Origin: an uncultured Alphaproteobacteria bacterium | GTDB lineage: Bacteria; Pseudomonadota; Alphaproteobacteria; GCA-2731375 | NCBI GenBank assembly: GCA_951812805.1 | Contig: CATOSZ010000003.1 | Coordinates: forward strand, 1,070,557 to 1,134,556 | DNA length: 64,000 nucleotides | Reading direction: 5' to 3' | In this document: positions 8,930-18,918 of the stretch, in pieces | Layout: each line of letters begins with the position of its first letter | Numbering within the stretch: the stretch's first letter is position 1 | Notes under the pieces: model-generated | What the model was told of the DNA's origin: nothing | Database searches by the model: none | The model's input: only the letters and a program-made list of their open reading frames with translations | Position numbers and translations under genes: made by a program

Positions 8930-11602
8930 ATGAACGACGAGGCGATGGCAGCGCCCGAGGCGATCCGTCTGGAAGATTACCAACCGCCCGCCTGGCGCAT
9001 CGACGCGGTCTCCCTGACCTTCGACCTGGCGCCCGAGGCGACCCGGGTCGAGAGCCGGCTGACCCTGTCCCGCGCGGGTGACGGACCGCTCCGCCTCGAT
9101 GGCGAGGATCTGCGGCTGCTCACCGTCAAGCTCGACGGCCGCGAACTCGATGCGGGCGAATACGTTGTCGACGGCGAAGGCCTGACGGTGCACGAGCCGC
9201 CGGCGACCTGCGTGCTGGAGACGGTCGTCGAGATCGATCCCCAGGCCAACACCAAGCTCGAGGGCCTCTATCTCTCGAACGCGATCTATTGCACCCAGTG
9301 CGAGGCCGAGGGCTTTCGCCGCATCACCTATTTCCTCGACCGGCCCGACGCGATGACCGTCTTCGAGGTCCGCATCCGGGCCGACGCCGCGGCCTGTCCG
9401 GTGCTGCTCTCGAACGGCAACCTGGTGGAAAGCGGCACGCTGCCCGACGGCCGGCACGAGGCGTTGTGGCACGACCCCTTCCCCAAGCCCGCCTATCTCT
9501 TCGCCCTGGTCGCCGGCCGCCTCGGCAAGGTGGCGGACCGCTTCCGCACCGCGTCCGGGCGTGATGTCGACCTCGCCATCTATGTCGATCCCGGCAACGA
9601 GAACCGGGCCGGATACGCGATGCAGTCGTTGATCCGCTCGATGCGCTGGGACGAGGAGGTCTTCGGCCTGGAATACGACCTCGACCTGTTCAACATCGTC
9701 GCCATCGCCGACTTCAACATGGGCGCGATGGAGAACAAGAGCCTGAACGTCTTCAACGCCAAATACGTGCTGGCCGACCCGGAGACGGCGACGGACCAGG
9801 ATCACGCCTTCATCGAAGCGATCGTCGCGCATGAATATTTCCACAACTGGACCGGCAACCGGGTGACCTGCCGCGACTGGTTCCAGCTGAGCCTGAAGGA
9901 AGGCCTGACGGTCTTTCGCGACCAACAGTTCTCGGCCGACATGCGCTCGGCCCCGGTACAGCGGATCCAGGACGTGCGCGGGCTGCGCCACGCCCAGTTC
10001 CCGGAGGATTCGGGCCCGCTCGCCCATCCGGTGCGACCGGCCTCCTACATCGAGATCAACAATTTCTATACCGCAACCGTCTACGAGAAAGGCGCCGAGG
10101 TCGTCCGCCTGCTGCACACCCTGCTGGGCCGGGAAGGTTTCCGCCGCGGCATGGACCTCTATTTCGAGCGCCACGACGGCCAGGCGGTGACCTGTGACGA
10201 TTTCGCCGCCGCGATGGCGGACGCCAACGACATGGCGCTCGGCGATTTCAAGCTCTGGTATGCCCAGGCGGGCACGCCGGAGGTCACGGTCGAGACGGCG
10301 CACGACGCGGCGGAACGGCGCTTTACCGTCACCCTCACGCAGCACACGCCGCCGACGCCCGGACAGCCGGAGAAGGCGCCGCTGCGTTTGCCGCTCGAGC
10401 TGGGCCTGATCGATCGCGAAGGCGAGGCCCTGGCGCTGCGCTTCGCGGGCGAAGAGGACGCGGCGGGCACCAGCCGGCTCGTGGAACTCGACACGGCCAG
10501 GCGAGACATCGTCTTCGAGGACGTGGCGGCGCCGCCGCTGCTCTCCCTCAACCGTAACTTCACCGCGCCGATCAAACTGAACGACGCCATGACTTCGGCG
10601 GACCGGGCCTTCCTGATGCGCCACGACACGGACCCGTTCAACCGATGGGAAGCCGGCCAGCGCCTGGCCGTGGACGTCCTGCTGGCCCGCGCGCGCGCCT
10701 TCGCCGCCACCGGCCGGGCGACGGCGGGACCGGACGACGCGGCTTTCGTCGAGGCCTTCGCCGCCTGCCTCGCGGACGACGGCGCGGACGATGCCTTCCG
10801 CGCGGAACTGCTGGCCCTGCCGAGCCCGGCCTACCTGGCGGAGCAGATGGCGGAAATCGACGTCGACGGCGTCCATGCGGCCCGGCACGGCCTGATGGCC
10901 GATATCGCCGCCGGCAACGGTGCCGTGCTGCAGGACCTGCACGACCGGTTGGCGTCGGCCGAGCCCTACAGCCCGGACGGGCCGCAGGTCGGCGGGCGGG
11001 CGCTGCGCAACCGGGCACTCGGCTACCTGGCGTACGGGCCGGACGCGGCGGCGGCCGAGGCCTTGCTCGCCGCCCGCTACGGGGCGGCCGACAACATGAC
11101 CGACCGCATGGCGGCCCTCGCCCTGCTGGCCGAGCGGGACGGCGCGGCGGGCGAGGCGGCGCTCGCCGACTTCCACGACCGTTTCCGCGACGACGCCATC
11201 GTCATCGACAAATGGTTCTCCGTGCAGGCGATCTCCTCGCGCTCCGATACGCTGGCGCGGGTGGAGGGCCTGCTGGACCACGCGGCCTTCTCGCTGCGCA
11301 ATCCGAACCGGGTCCGGGCGCTGATCGGGGCGTTCGTGTCGGGCAATCCGTTGCGCTTCCATGCGGCCGACGGCGCCGGTTATGAATTCCTCACCCGGCG
11401 CATCGCCGAGCTCGACCCGCTGAACCCGCAGGTCGCGGCGCGTCTGGTCGCCCCGCTCGGGCGCTGGCGGCGCTTCGATTCCTCTCGGGCCGCGTTGATG
11501 CGCGCCGCGTTGGAACGCATCCTGGCGACGGACGGTCTTTCGAAGGACGTCTTCGAACTGGCCTCCAAATCCCTCGGCGACGCAAAGGACGATGCCGCAT
11601 GA
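8930..11602 (+). CDS. pepN: aminopeptidase N (M1 family, bacterial PepN type)
   Basis: The 890-residue protein is full length for the E. coli-type PepN. It carries the substrate-recognition GAMEN motif at residues 265-269 and the zinc site HEYFHNW at 301-307, with the third ligand in LKEGLTVFRD. The DUF3458-type middle domain and long C-terminal helical domain follow. It removes N-terminal residues from peptides in the cytoplasm as the last step of protein turnover. A GGAG site precedes the ATG. Its last four bases overlap the next gene (ATGA), so the two are translationally coupled. Confidence 0.95.
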   Translation: MNDEAMAAPEAIRLEDYQPPAWRIDAVSLTFDLAPEATRVESRLTLSRAGDGPLRLDGEDLRLLTVKLDGRELDAGEYVVDGEGLTVHEPPATCVLETVVEIDPQANTKLEGLYLSNAIYCTQCEAEGFRRITYFLDRPDAMTVFEVRIRADAAACPVLLSNGNLVESGTLPDGRHEALWHDPFPKPAYLFALVAGRLGKVADRFRTASGRDVDLAIYVDPGNENRAGYAMQSLIRSMRWDEEVFGLEYDLDLFNIVAIADFNMGAMENKSLNVFNAKYVLADPETATDQDHAFIEAIVAHEYFHNWTGNRVTCRDWFQLSLKEGLTVFRDQQFSADMRSAPVQRIQDVRGLRHAQFPEDSGPLAHPVRPASYIEINNFYTATVYEKGAEVVRLLHTLLGREGFRRGMDLYFERHDGQAVTCDDFAAAMADANDMALGDFKLWYAQAGTPEVTVETAHDAAERRFTVTLTQHTPPTPGQPEKAPLRLPLELGLIDREGEALALRFAGEEDAAGTSRLVELDTARRDIVFEDVAAPPLLSLNRNFTAPIKLNDAMTSADRAFLMRHDTDPFNRWEAGQRLAVDVLLARARAFAATGRATAGPDDAAFVEAFAACLADDGADDAFRAELLALPSPAYLAEQMAEIDVDGVHAARHGLMADIAAGNGAVLQDLHDRLASAEPYSPDGPQVGGRALRNRALGYLAYGPDAAAAEALLAARYGAADNMTDRMAALALLAERDGAAGEAALADFHDRFRDDAIVIDKWFSVQAISSRSDTLARVEGLLDHAAFSLRNPNRVRALIGAFVSGNPLRFHAADGAGYEFLTRRIAELDPLNPQVAARLVAPLGRWRRFDSSRAALMRAALERILATDGLSKDVFELASKSLGDAKDDAA

Positions 11603-12564
11603 CCACGAAGATTGCCCTGCTGGACGACTATCAGAACGTGGCGCTCTCCATGGCCGACTGGTCGGCGCTCAGGGCCCGGGCCGAGATCACCTGTTTCGAC
11701 GATCACGAGGCGGACCTCGATGCCCTCGCCGCCCGCCTGGCACCCTTCGAATGCATCGGCATCATGCGGGAGCGGACCCCCTTTCCCGCCGCGCTGATGG
11801 AGCGGCTGCCCAACCTGCGCCTGCTGGTGACGACGGGCATGCGCAACGCCTCCGTCGATCTGGAGGCGGCGGTCGGCGCGGGCGTCACCGTCTGCGGCAC
11901 CGGCGCCGGCAACACCGCGACGGCGGAGCTGACCTGGGGCCTCATCCTCTCGCTGCTGCGGCAGATCCACCTGAACCATGCGGTCATGCGCGCCGGCGGC
12001 TGGCAGGATCACATCGGCCTCGACGTCGCCGGCAAGACGCTGGGGCTCATCGGCCTCGGCCGCCTCGGCGCCCAGGTCGCCCGGGTCGGCCTTGCCTTCG
12101 GCATGAAGGTCGTCGCCTGGAGCCAGAACCTCACCGACGAGCGCGCCGGCGAGATCGGGGCCAGCCGGGCGGAGAGCCTGCAGGCCCTGCTCGAAGTCGC
12201 GGACATCGCCACCATCCACCTGGTGTTGAGCAATCGCAGCCGCGGCCTGGTCGGCGCGGCGGAACTGGCGGCGCTGGGCCCGGCTGGATATCTCGTCAAC
12301 ACGAGCCGCGGGCCGATCGTCGACGAGGGGGCGCTGCTCGCGGCCCTCGAGGCGGGCACCATCGCCGGCGCGGGGCTGGACGTCTACGACACCGAGCCGC
12401 TGCCCGCGGACCACCCGCTGCGGGGGGCCCCGAACCTCCTGCTCTCACCGCACGTCGGCTATGTCACGCAGGAGACCTACGAGGTGTTCTATGCCGACAT
12501 GGCCGGCGTCATGGCCGCCTTCCTCGACGGTGCGCCGAGCCGCGTCATCGCCGCGCCCGGTTGA
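11599..12564 (+). CDS. D-2-hydroxyacid dehydrogenase family protein
   Basis: This 321-residue enzyme has the NAD-binding motif GLIGLGRLGAQVARVGLAFG and the catalytic Arg-Glu-His set in NTSRGPIVDE, the VYDTEPLP region and LSPHVGYVT. Members reduce 2-keto acids to D-2-hydroxyacids (glyoxylate, phosphohydroxypyruvate and similar). It is coupled to pepN by an ATGA overlap, which gives no clear functional hint, and a phytanoyl-CoA dioxygenase-type gene follows. The exact substrate is unknown. Confidence 0.87.
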   Translation: MTTKIALLDDYQNVALSMADWSALRARAEITCFDDHEADLDALAARLAPFECIGIMRERTPFPAALMERLPNLRLLVTTGMRNASVDLEAAVGAGVTVCGTGAGNTATAELTWGLILSLLRQIHLNHAVMRAGGWQDHIGLDVAGKTLGLIGLGRLGAQVARVGLAFGMKVVAWSQNLTDERAGEIGASRAESLQALLEVADIATIHLVLSNRSRGLVGAAELAALGPAGYLVNTSRGPIVDEGALLAALEAGTIAGAGLDVYDTEPLPADHPLRGAPNLLLSPHVGYVTQETYEVFYADMAGVMAAFLDGAPSRVIAAPG

Positions 12565-12667
12565 GGCGACGGCGCGACCAATCGACGCGAAGCGGTTCCG
12601 AGACGTTGAAATCCCCGAGGCTTCGGGCTACCTCGAACGTCCGAAGCAGATGACGGAGGCAGGTCCC

Positions 12668-13432
12668 ATGGCGACCCGCGTATTGAGCGACGAACAGGTG
12701 GCGTTCTTCGAGGCGCAGGGCTATCTCATCGCGCCGGGCCTGTTCGATGCGTCGATGACGGCGGCGCTGATCCAGGCCACTGCGGAAGTCCAGGCGATGC
12801 CCGAAGTTGCCGGCCGGCAGATGGTCTATTGGGAGACCAGCCAGCATGGCGACGGCACCCGCATGGTGCAGCGGATCGAGAACTTCTATCCCTATCACGA
12901 CTGGTTCCACGAGCTGTTCGACGGCCCCCTTCTGCGGCGCGCGGTGGATCAGCTGTTCGGCGAGGACTCGGTCCTCTACAAGGACAAGATCAACCTGAAG
13001 ATGCCGGGCGGCGACGGCTTCAAGCTGCACCAGGACCAGCAGGCCGGCTGGGGCATCTATGCGCCGATCTTCATCACCGCCCTCGTCTGCGTCGATGAGG
13101 CGACGATCGAGAACGGCTGCCTCAAGGTGGCGGGCGGCCTGCACCGCCAAGGTCTGATCGGCAAGGAGTGGGAACCGATGACTGAGGCCGACCTCGGCGA
13201 TGCCGACTATGTCGCGGCGCCGACCAAGCCCGGCGACGTGATCTTCTTCGATTCCTTCGCCCCGCACGGCTCCGAGCCGAACCTGACCGACAGTTCGCGC
13301 CGCGTGCTCTACGTCACCTACAACAAGCGAAGCGACGGCGATCACCGCGCGCAGTATTACGCCGACAAACGGGCGAGCTTCCCGCCCGATATCGAGCGTG
13401 AGGCCGGCGCGGAGTACAAGTTCAGGGTTTAG
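12668..13432 (+). CDS. phytanoyl-CoA dioxygenase (PhyH) family protein
   Basis: This 254-residue Fe(II)/2-oxoglutarate oxygenase shows the iron ligands His121 and Asp123 in KLHQDQQAG and His200 in FAPHGSEPNLTDSSRR; the arginine pair at 211-212 should bind 2-oxoglutarate. An in-frame ATG exists at 12650, but GGAGG lies correctly before the ATG at 12668, which I take as the start. PhyH relatives in bacteria hydroxylate small molecules such as ectoine, phosphonates or lipids; nothing here identifies the substrate. The family is certain, the reaction is not. Confidence 0.85.
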   Translation: MATRVLSDEQVAFFEAQGYLIAPGLFDASMTAALIQATAEVQAMPEVAGRQMVYWETSQHGDGTRMVQRIENFYPYHDWFHELFDGPLLRRAVDQLFGEDSVLYKDKINLKMPGGDGFKLHQDQQAGWGIYAPIFITALVCVDEATIENGCLKVAGGLHRQGLIGKEWEPMTEADLGDADYVAAPTKPGDVIFFDSFAPHGSEPNLTDSSRRVLYVTYNKRSDGDHRAQYYADKRASFPPDIEREAGAEYKFRV

Positions 13433-13446
13433 GACAGCGTCGGCCG

Positions 13447-14007
13447 ATGACGACGGACCTGGAGCTTCGCTTCACCACGCAGGCCGCGTCCCTGACGGCG
13501 AGCGTCCGCTTCGAGGATCTCGTCGTCGTCGTGGACGATACGGCGCTGCTGCTCGCCGCCAACCGCCTGACCACGGCGGCGGAAATCTCCCTCGCCGGCG
13601 CCGAAACGGGCGGCGCGCTCGCCTACGGTCTGTTCTCCTGGGGCGGCGCGCTCTGGCTTTGTGTCGGCTCAGACCACCGTGATCTGGTCGAAGCCGACCC
13701 GGTGCGCGCCCGGATGCTGTGCCAGACGCCGATCGGCCCGGAGGTCTGGCGCCTCGACGAAGTGATCGGGCATTGGGACCGGCTGGACGTCGCGGGCCCG
13801 CATCCCCGCGACCTGATCGGCCGCGCCGCGGGCGTCGGCGGTGGAATCGCAGAAGGGGTGCTGCTGTTGGCCGGAAGCGCCGAGGCGGTGCCAGCGGGCG
13901 ACGGCCTCGTGGTGCGCCTCGCCGATTCCGTGCTCGGCCGCGAATTACGCCACGGCTACCGGGTGCGGGTGCTGTCCCAGCCAATCGATCGCTTCAGGAA
14001 GCGATAG
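13447..14007 (+). CDS. DUF2848 family protein
   Basis: The 186-residue protein matches DUF2848 (fumarylacetoacetate hydrolase-like fold) in the LWLCVGSDHRDLVEAD block, the MLCQTPIGPEVWRLDEV segment and the C-terminal DSVLGRELRHGYRVRVL, all family hallmarks. Many members are longer at the N-terminus. The family usually accompanies catabolic operons and no reaction is assigned. Its last 52 bases overlap the 3' end of the convergent peptidase gene. It follows the PhyH-like gene by 14 bases and is probably in its operon. Confidence 0.75.
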   Translation: MTTDLELRFTTQAASLTASVRFEDLVVVVDDTALLLAANRLTTAAEISLAGAETGGALAYGLFSWGGALWLCVGSDHRDLVEADPVRARMLCQTPIGPEVWRLDEVIGHWDRLDVAGPHPRDLIGRAAGVGGGIAEGVLLLAGSAEAVPAGDGLVVRLADSVLGRELRHGYRVRVLSQPIDRFRKR

Positions 14008-16028
14008 CCGAGCGCGGTGAAGGCCGCCCGTTCCTCGAGATCGCGGCCATGGCCGTGGCCGCCGGTCGCGGGCTCGTGAAACCAGGCCTCGTGGCCGAGC
14101 GCCTGCAGCTTCGCCGCGAACTTGCGGGCATGGCCCGGATGGACCCGATCGTCGCGGCGCAACGTCGCGAGCAGGATCGGCGGATAACGCTCCCCGGTCG
14201 CGGCCAGGTGGTAGGCGGAGTAGGTCTTCAAATGCGCCCAATCCGCCGGATCGTCGGGATCGCCGTATTCCGCGATCCAGCTGGCGCCGGCCAGCAGCTT
14301 CGTGTAGCGGCGCATGTCGACGAGCGGGATCGTGCAGAACAGGGCGCCGAAACGTTCCGGGTGCCGGACCAGCATGTTGGCGATCAGCAGCCCGCCGTTG
14401 GAGCCGCCCTCCGCCGCGATTCGGCCCGGCACGGTCACGCCGCGCGCGACGAGATCACGGGCGACGGCGGCGAAATCGTCCTGCGCCAAACGCTTGCCGG
14501 CGCCGCAGCCCGCCTGGTGCCAGGCGCTGCCGAACTCACCGCCGCCGCGAAGACAGGCGGTGACGGCGGTGCCGCCCGCCTCCAGCCACAGCTTGCCGAT
14601 GCCCTTGCGATAGACCGGCAGCTCCGCCACCTCGAAACCGCCGTAGCCATGCAGGTGAACCGGCGCCCGGCCGCTGTCCTCGTCGGCCGGGCCGACCTGG
14701 AAATAGGGGATGCGGGTGCCGTCGTCGGCCAGCGCCTCGTGCCGCCGGGCGACCAGGCCCTCGGCCTCGAAGGCGGCACCCTCGCGCTTCAGCAGGGCGG
14801 GTGCCGCGCCCGGCTCGATCAGCAGCAGTGAGGGCGGCGTCAGCGGCCCTTCGAGGTCGAGCAGCAGATCGCCGTTCGAGTCGCCCGGATCCGCGTCCAG
14901 GCGGCCCACCCGGGCGGTCGCGACGCTCGGCACACCGGCGATGCGCTCGCGCGACCAGCCGGCATCGCCCGGCGTGAACAGCTCGAAGACCGGAACCAGG
15001 TCGTCCAACACCGGTTGCACGAACCGCCCCCCGGCCCAGAAGCCGTCTTCCACCGGCACCCGGCGCGGCGCCGCCTCGAACAGCACCTCGAACGTCCCCT
15101 CCCCCGCCCGCAGCGCGTCGACCGAGATCCCCAGCAGCGTGTCGGCGGCAAAGGTCCGTCCGGCCGCCGACCAGGGCCGGCGCGGCCGGAAGGCCAGCCA
15201 GTCGCCCTGGATCTGCGGCCAGGAATCCGACGGCAGGTCCAGCCGTTCTCGCGGGCCGGCGCCGTCACCCTGCCAGACGGCCACGTTCTGGAAGTCCTCG
15301 GCCTCGTGGAACCAGACGCGCGGGGCGGCCGCGGGCAGGGTTTCGACGGTAGCCCAGACCGCCATGCTGTCCGCACCGGCGGTGAAGACGATCTCGGGCG
15401 CCGTTCCGCGGTGCCAGCGCCGCACGCATCGGGCATAGCCCGATGCCGTCGCCATGCCCTCGCCGTGTGCGCTCGACAGCAACACCGTGTCGGGGTCGAG
15501 CCAGCTGACGCCGCCCTTCGCTTCGTCCAGGACGAAGCCGTCGTCGACGAATCGCCCCGTCTCGATATCGAATTCGCGCAGCACCACCGCATCGCCGCCA
15601 CCCCGGCTGAGCCTGAGGATCGCGCGCGCCGGCCGCATCGGACAGACGGTCGCGCCGCCCCAGACCCAATCCTCCCCCTCCGCCCCGGAAAGCGCGTCGA
15701 GGTCGAACAGCAGGTCCCAGGCCGGCGTTTCGTCCCGGTAGGCGGCGAGCGTCGTGCGCCGCCAGAGGCCGCGCGGGTTCGCCCGGTCGGTCCAGAAGTT
15801 GTAGAGCCAATCTCCGCGGCGGCGAACGTGCGGCAGCCGGTCGGCACGACCCAGCAGGGTCGCCAGCGCGTCACGCTCCGCCTCGAAACCCGCGTCGGCG
15901 AAGGCGGCCCGGGTTTCCTGGTTGCGCGCCGCGACCCAGGCCAGCGCGGCCTCGCCCTCGATCTCCTCGAGCCAGAGATAGGGATCGTCGTCGGGAGCCT
16001 CGATGGTCGGCCCCGTCGGCGCAGTCAT
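13956..16028 (-). CDS. S9 family serine peptidase (prolyl oligopeptidase type)
   Basis: The 690-residue protein has an N-terminal beta-propeller and a C-terminal alpha/beta hydrolase domain. The nucleophile is Ser543 in GGSNGG, the acid is in RRDDRVHP (626/627) and the histidine is in GGHGHG (658). The N-terminal DDPYLWLEEIEGEAALAWV is typical of prolyl oligopeptidases. There is no signal peptide, so a cytosolic or periplasm-independent role is likely. The propeller limits access to short peptides. The 3' end overlaps the convergent DUF2848 gene by 52 bases. Confidence 0.9.
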   Translation of the reverse strand: MTAPTGPTIEAPDDDPYLWLEEIEGEAALAWVAARNQETRAAFADAGFEAERDALATLLGRADRLPHVRRRGDWLYNFWTDRANPRGLWRRTTLAAYRDETPAWDLLFDLDALSGAEGEDWVWGGATVCPMRPARAILRLSRGGGDAVVLREFDIETGRFVDDGFVLDEAKGGVSWLDPDTVLLSSAHGEGMATASGYARCVRRWHRGTAPEIVFTAGADSMAVWATVETLPAAAPRVWFHEAEDFQNVAVWQGDGAGPRERLDLPSDSWPQIQGDWLAFRPRRPWSAAGRTFAADTLLGISVDALRAGEGTFEVLFEAAPRRVPVEDGFWAGGRFVQPVLDDLVPVFELFTPGDAGWSRERIAGVPSVATARVGRLDADPGDSNGDLLLDLEGPLTPPSLLLIEPGAAPALLKREGAAFEAEGLVARRHEALADDGTRIPYFQVGPADEDSGRAPVHLHGYGGFEVAELPVYRKGIGKLWLEAGGTAVTACLRGGGEFGSAWHQAGCGAGKRLAQDDFAAVARDLVARGVTVPGRIAAEGGSNGGLLIANMLVRHPERFGALFCTIPLVDMRRYTKLLAGASWIAEYGDPDDPADWAHLKTYSAYHLAATGERYPPILLATLRRDDRVHPGHARKFAAKLQALGHEAWFHEPATGGHGHGRDLEERAAFTALGYRFLKRSIGWDSTRTR

Positions 16029-16038
16029 GGCGACGCGG

Positions 16039-16374
16039 TCAGGACGCGGGCGAGCGTTTCGTCTCGCGCGCGAGATGCGGGCTCATGCGCGAGCCGGAGG
16101 CATGTACGCAAGCCTGCCCGTCGGGGCGGAATTCGACCAGCGTCCAGGACCCCCGGCGCGAAACGTAGATCGCCATGGGATTGCCGTTTTCGAGATCGCC
16201 GCTCAACTGGCGGGATTCGTTCCAGGCGCGGCCTAAATAGCTGTTCAACTCCTGGCGCGGCAGGCAGTGGACACCGTCGGAGTCCATGGCCTGCGCCGAG
16301 GTCGTGGGGATCAGTGCCGCGAAGGCGGCGGCGAGCAAAAGATGACGGATCACGGGCGTTCTTCCCTTGTGCAT
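16039..16374 (-). CDS. small secreted protein of unknown function
   Basis: The ATG at 16374 gives a 111-residue protein with a clear signal peptide (RHLLLAAAFAALIPTTSAQA) and a short mature domain with two cysteines. In-frame ATGs further upstream would bury the signal peptide, so I reject them. The mature part has a compact beta-like pattern (NPMAIYVSRRGSWTLVEF). I recognise no family. The gene ends 10 bases upstream of the S9 peptidase start on the same strand and may be transcribed with it. Confidence 0.6.
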   Translation of the reverse strand: MHKGRTPVIRHLLLAAAFAALIPTTSAQAMDSDGVHCLPRQELNSYLGRAWNESRQLSGDLENGNPMAIYVSRRGSWTLVEFRPDGQACVHASGSRMSPHLARETKRSPAS

Positions 16375-16441
16375 TGCGGTCTTCGTTGTACGTGACGCAT
16401 GCCATATGGGATCACCCGGCGGGCCCGGAAAGTGCCGGTCG

Positions 16442-17236
16442 TCAATAGTTGATCGATTGTGCGCTGCCACCGTCGACGGCGATCGACTGGCCGGTGATCA
16501 TGCCGGCCCGGGGCGCACAGAGAAACAGCACCGCGGCCGCGATGTCCTCGGGCTGGATCAACCGGCCGAGCGGGATTTCGGCAGCGGCCCGGGCGGTCAT
16601 CTCGGCGAGGTCGACCCCGGCATCGTCGGCGCGGCGCTTCAAATTACCGGTCATCCGATCGGTCTCGGTCAGGCCCGGGTGCACGCAGTTGATGGTGATG
16701 CCGTGCGCCGCGACCCGGCCCGCCAGCTGCTTGGTGAGATTGGCGACGCCCGCGTTGACGATGCCGTTGGTAACCCGCAAGGGCGCGGCGATCCGGGCCG
16801 TCATGCCGCCGATATTGATGATCCGGCCCCAGCCGCGGGCCTCCATCGACGGCAGCACGGCGCGGGCGAAGCGGATGTAGGCCAGCAGCTTGACGTCGAT
16901 GTGATATTGCCAGTGCTCGTCCGTCTGTTCGTCGAACGGCGCGCTCAACGAGGTGACGGCGTTGTTGACCAGGATATCGACGCCGCCCATCGCCGTGGTC
17001 GTCTCGGCAATGCAGGCCTCGATGTCCTCGAGCCGGCTGACGTCCGCGACGATCGGCCACGCCGCGACCCCGTGGCCGCGGATCTCGGCCGCCGTCGCCT
17101 CCAGCGTCTCCCGCGTGCGGCCGCAGATCGCGACGTTAGCCCCCTCGCCCGCGAAGGCCAGCGCGATAGCCCGTCCAATCCCCCGGCTGCCGCCGGTGAC
17201 GAGGATGTTCCGGCCCCGGGCCTCGATATTGATCAT
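16442..17236 (-). CDS. SDR-fold protein lacking the canonical catalytic residues
   Basis: This 264-residue protein has a normal NAD(P)-binding motif TGGSRGIG (14-21) and NNA (91-93), and a C-terminal HPGLTETDR loop. The catalytic part is abnormal: the NISS serine region reads NIGG (143-144), and the YxxxK motif is replaced by Asn157 and Asn161 in NGIVNAGVANLTKQ. Without Ser, Tyr and Lys ordinary SDR chemistry is not expected. It could bind a nucleotide in a structural or regulatory role, or use another mechanism. It lies 51 bases downstream of rho on the same strand. Confidence 0.85.
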   Translation of the reverse strand: MINIEARGRNILVTGGSRGIGRAIALAFAGEGANVAICGRTRETLEATAAEIRGHGVAAWPIVADVSRLEDIEACIAETTTAMGGVDILVNNAVTSLSAPFDEQTDEHWQYHIDVKLLAYIRFARAVLPSMEARGWGRIINIGGMTARIAAPLRVTNGIVNAGVANLTKQLAGRVAAHGITINCVHPGLTETDRMTGNLKRRADDAGVDLAEMTARAAAEIPLGRLIQPEDIAAAVLFLCAPRAGMITGQSIAVDGGSAQSINY

Positions 17237-17287
17237 GGCGACCGCCTCCCCGACCGGCGCCGGGCGCCGGCTTCACACCGGACCGGA

Positions 17288-18544
<1,257 letters not shown>

Positions 18545-18918
18545 GGAAAAACCGTTACGTGTTTCGTGGGGGAGGGGCTCGGATCTCGGCTGATTTCGGG
18601 CTGTCTCTATCGCGGCGGTGTTGCCGTCGTTGCCTGCGCTTGCCGTTGGTCTCGTCCGCTCAGGGACGTCGGTCCCCGATAGCCGTGGCTTGTCGGTTGT
18701 GCCGGGTTGGCGATGCCCCGGCGTCATGGGCCGGTACTAACGAGAGCTTCTGGGATCGTTACCGTTGGATGGAGGCGCGGCCCGGGCTTAGGTCCGAAGG
18801 TCGTCGCCACGACCGGCCACGCGCTGAAAAGGATAATTAGCCGCTTCGGAGAAAAAAGCAAGCGAAGATGCGTGACCCCGCCGTGTCCCTCTTCCCCCGT
18901 GCCGGCCGCGGCCCCGCG
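18545..18918 (-). other. rho leader and promoter region
   Basis: These 374 bases hold no supported gene. Read on the minus strand they form a leader of roughly 280 nucleotides from a promoter-like site near 18834-18861 to the rho start. The transcript has C-rich, G-poor patches such as CCCAACCCGGCACAACCGAC and CCTCCCCCACGAAACAC, which could serve as rut sites for Rho feedback. That reading is inference from known rho autoregulation in other bacteria. Confidence 0.45.
18834..18861 (-). promoter_or_regulatory. candidate sigma70-type promoter for rho
   Basis: On the minus strand TTGCTT (18856-18861) and TAATTA (18834-18839) are separated by 16 bases in an AT-rich island that contrasts with the GC-rich surroundings. 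Orientation and distance suit rho. No experimental support is available. Confidence 0.4.

Noticed and set aside
8858-11362. An 834-codon open frame on the minus strand across pepN
   Set aside because: GC-rich DNA keeps antisense frames open. Its translation is low-complexity and shows no domain, while pepN on the plus strand carries clear zinc and GAMEN motifs.
18545-18727. An N-terminal extension of Rho by 61 in-frame codons
   Set aside because: The extension is Pro/Arg/Thr-rich, the conserved Rho start fits 18544, and the stretch is better read as leader.
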